NCBI GenBank assembly: GCA_963580285.1
Contig: OY757017.1
Span: 15,202,538-15,266,537, forward strand
DNA length: 64,000 bases
Source: Lucinisca nassula
Lineage: Eukaryota; Mollusca; Bivalvia; Lucinida; Lucinidae
Direction of reading: 5' to 3'
Below the pieces are notes generated by a model that was given only the letters and a program-made list of their open reading frames with translations, did not search any database and was not told where the DNA came from. Of the stretch, positions 63,115-64,000 are shown in pieces (positions within the stretch are counted from its first letter, which is position 1; the number at the start of each line of letters is the position of its first letter). Both the position numbers and the translations under genes were made by a program.

Positions 63115-63350
63115 AAATTGTAAGATGAAAAGTCGTGATGATTTTTTTCTGACTGTTGCTTAAAATATACATTTTGGGTACACGTAGAAGCGCCTTTTCG
63201 ATGCGGTTCTAACGAGTACCCACAATCTATATTTTGGAGTAGAAATGAGAAAAATAATGTTTACTCCTGTAAATCCCAGTTTTACTCTATAAAAGTGGGG
63301 ATCAAGTGTGTGTGTGTGTGTGTGTGGGGGGGGGGGGGTCAGAATTATAA
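63115..63350. mobile_element. palindromic MITE-like element, copy 12 (degraded)
   Basis: The core arms GTACACGTAGAAGCGCC and GCGGTTCTAACGAGTACC are only partly complementary. AATATACATTTTGGGTAC and CACAATCTATATTTTGG extend them. A (GT)n run with poly-G lies at 63308-63340. Confidence 0.6.
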
Positions 63351-63394
63351 AGATGTGTTTAATGGTGGGATGCGCTTGGTGTGTGAGTGCGTTT

Positions 63395-63545
63395 TTAGTT
63401 TTACGTCTCACCAACAGCTAAGGTCATACGGAGATGGGACCTGGGTTTAAAGACTGATCCGAAATTCTGGAGAAGCCCGGGGTCGATCCTGCGATCCCTG
63501 GTTACTAAGGCGAGTAGCATAACCACAACACCACAGAGGCTTCCA
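63395..63545 (-). repeat. SINE C
   Basis: A minus-strand copy, TTTTACGTCTCACCAACAGC to CACCACAGAGGCTTC. Confidence 0.75.
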
Positions 63546-63785
63546 GCGCTTGATATGTTACATTGTAGCAGGTGCGGGTTTTCCACCTGCACTCCGGTAT
63601 GAAAGTATTTGCTCGCGTTGTGTTTTGTCAAAAAGGTGGAAACCTTTGCGTTTTGTCACTTGAAGCCAAAAATCTAGTATAAAAAGTCAGATAGTTTTCT
63701 ATTTTCTTATAAATTAATGAATGCATTTAACACAAACAGTTACGAACATCTATATAAACATGTGACAAAATAAACAGGGAATCAG
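63546..63785. other. no recognised feature
   Basis: Short stretch of apparently unique DNA with no gene. Confidence 0.3.
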
Positions 63786-64000
63786 ACCCCCGGCCCTCGG
63801 GGCTTGAAGAAATTGATGGGCTGCATGAACTGAAACCGACCCGCACACCAGTACTGGTAAACCGCTTAGAGGATCTAAGTCTACCGAGCCAAAGCGGTGC
63901 TTACAAACCCTATTGGTTTCATTGGGCGACAGGGCTTTGATATGTCATTTCATCTCAGTGTCGGGAAAAAGTCCCACAAAAGTGGAAGCAAAGTCTCCAA
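63786..64000 (+). repeat. SINE A, cut by window end
   Basis: It starts ACCCCCGGCCCTCGGGGC and runs to GTCCCACAAAAGTGGAAGCA, leaving the window before its tail. Confidence 0.75.

Overview
The window looks like gene-poor, repeat-dense DNA from a metazoan nuclear genome. It is most likely a bivalve mollusc. This is inferred from the many short SINEs with CAAA tails, MITE-like palindromes, Helitron-like elements with internal tandem repeats, and a DIRS-type retroelement. I cannot name the species. I found no host protein-coding gene. The clearly functional-looking units are nuclear tRNA genes (Gly-GCC and Val-AAC) and the coding regions of mobile elements.

Layout. 0-10 kb: tRNA-Gly (-), a Helitron-like block of ~440-bp tandem units (1.5-3.86 kb) interrupted by a 367-bp miniature LTR element, then tRNA-Val genes among SINEs and palindromic elements. 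9.68-10.72 kb: a multi-hairpin transposon carrying SINE insertions. 11-21 kb: tRNA-Gly and Val blocks and the first large 18-bp satellite. 21-25.9 kb: mostly unique AT-rich DNA with hairpins and an inverted pair of GGACAAAATCCCCC arrays. 26.1-44.57 kb and 51.38-60.9 kb: two copies of a segment that is about 9.5 kb without later insertions, each holding tRNA-Gly, tRNA-Val, tRNA-Gly, an 18-bp satellite and tRNA-Val. A third copy starts at 60.9 kb and breaks off. The first copy also carries a 3.5-kb Helitron-like element (28.98-32.45 kb), a 1.1-kb tandem-repeat insertion (32.57-33.66 kb), a 5.35-kb DIRS-like retrotransposon (37.31-42.66 kb) and a Tc1-type element (44.57-46.07 kb). About 5.3 kb of other repeats lies between the copies. 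61-64 kb holds a mariner fragment, some unique DNA and SINEs.

Because segments are duplicated, several transposons can be compared with a paralogous empty site inside the same window. This fixes the ends and target-site behaviour of the DIRS element (no duplication, shared AATT), a TTAA-flanked MITE, a 144-bp MITE with an AATAA duplication, a hairpin element with an 8-bp duplication, and the Helitron-like insertions between A and T.

The most striking single item is the 367-bp element at 2413-2779. It has the architecture of a miniature LTR retrotransposon, with TG...CA direct repeats, a polypurine tract and a primer-site candidate. Each 116-bp terminal repeat contains a complete tRNA-like cloverleaf with A and B boxes.
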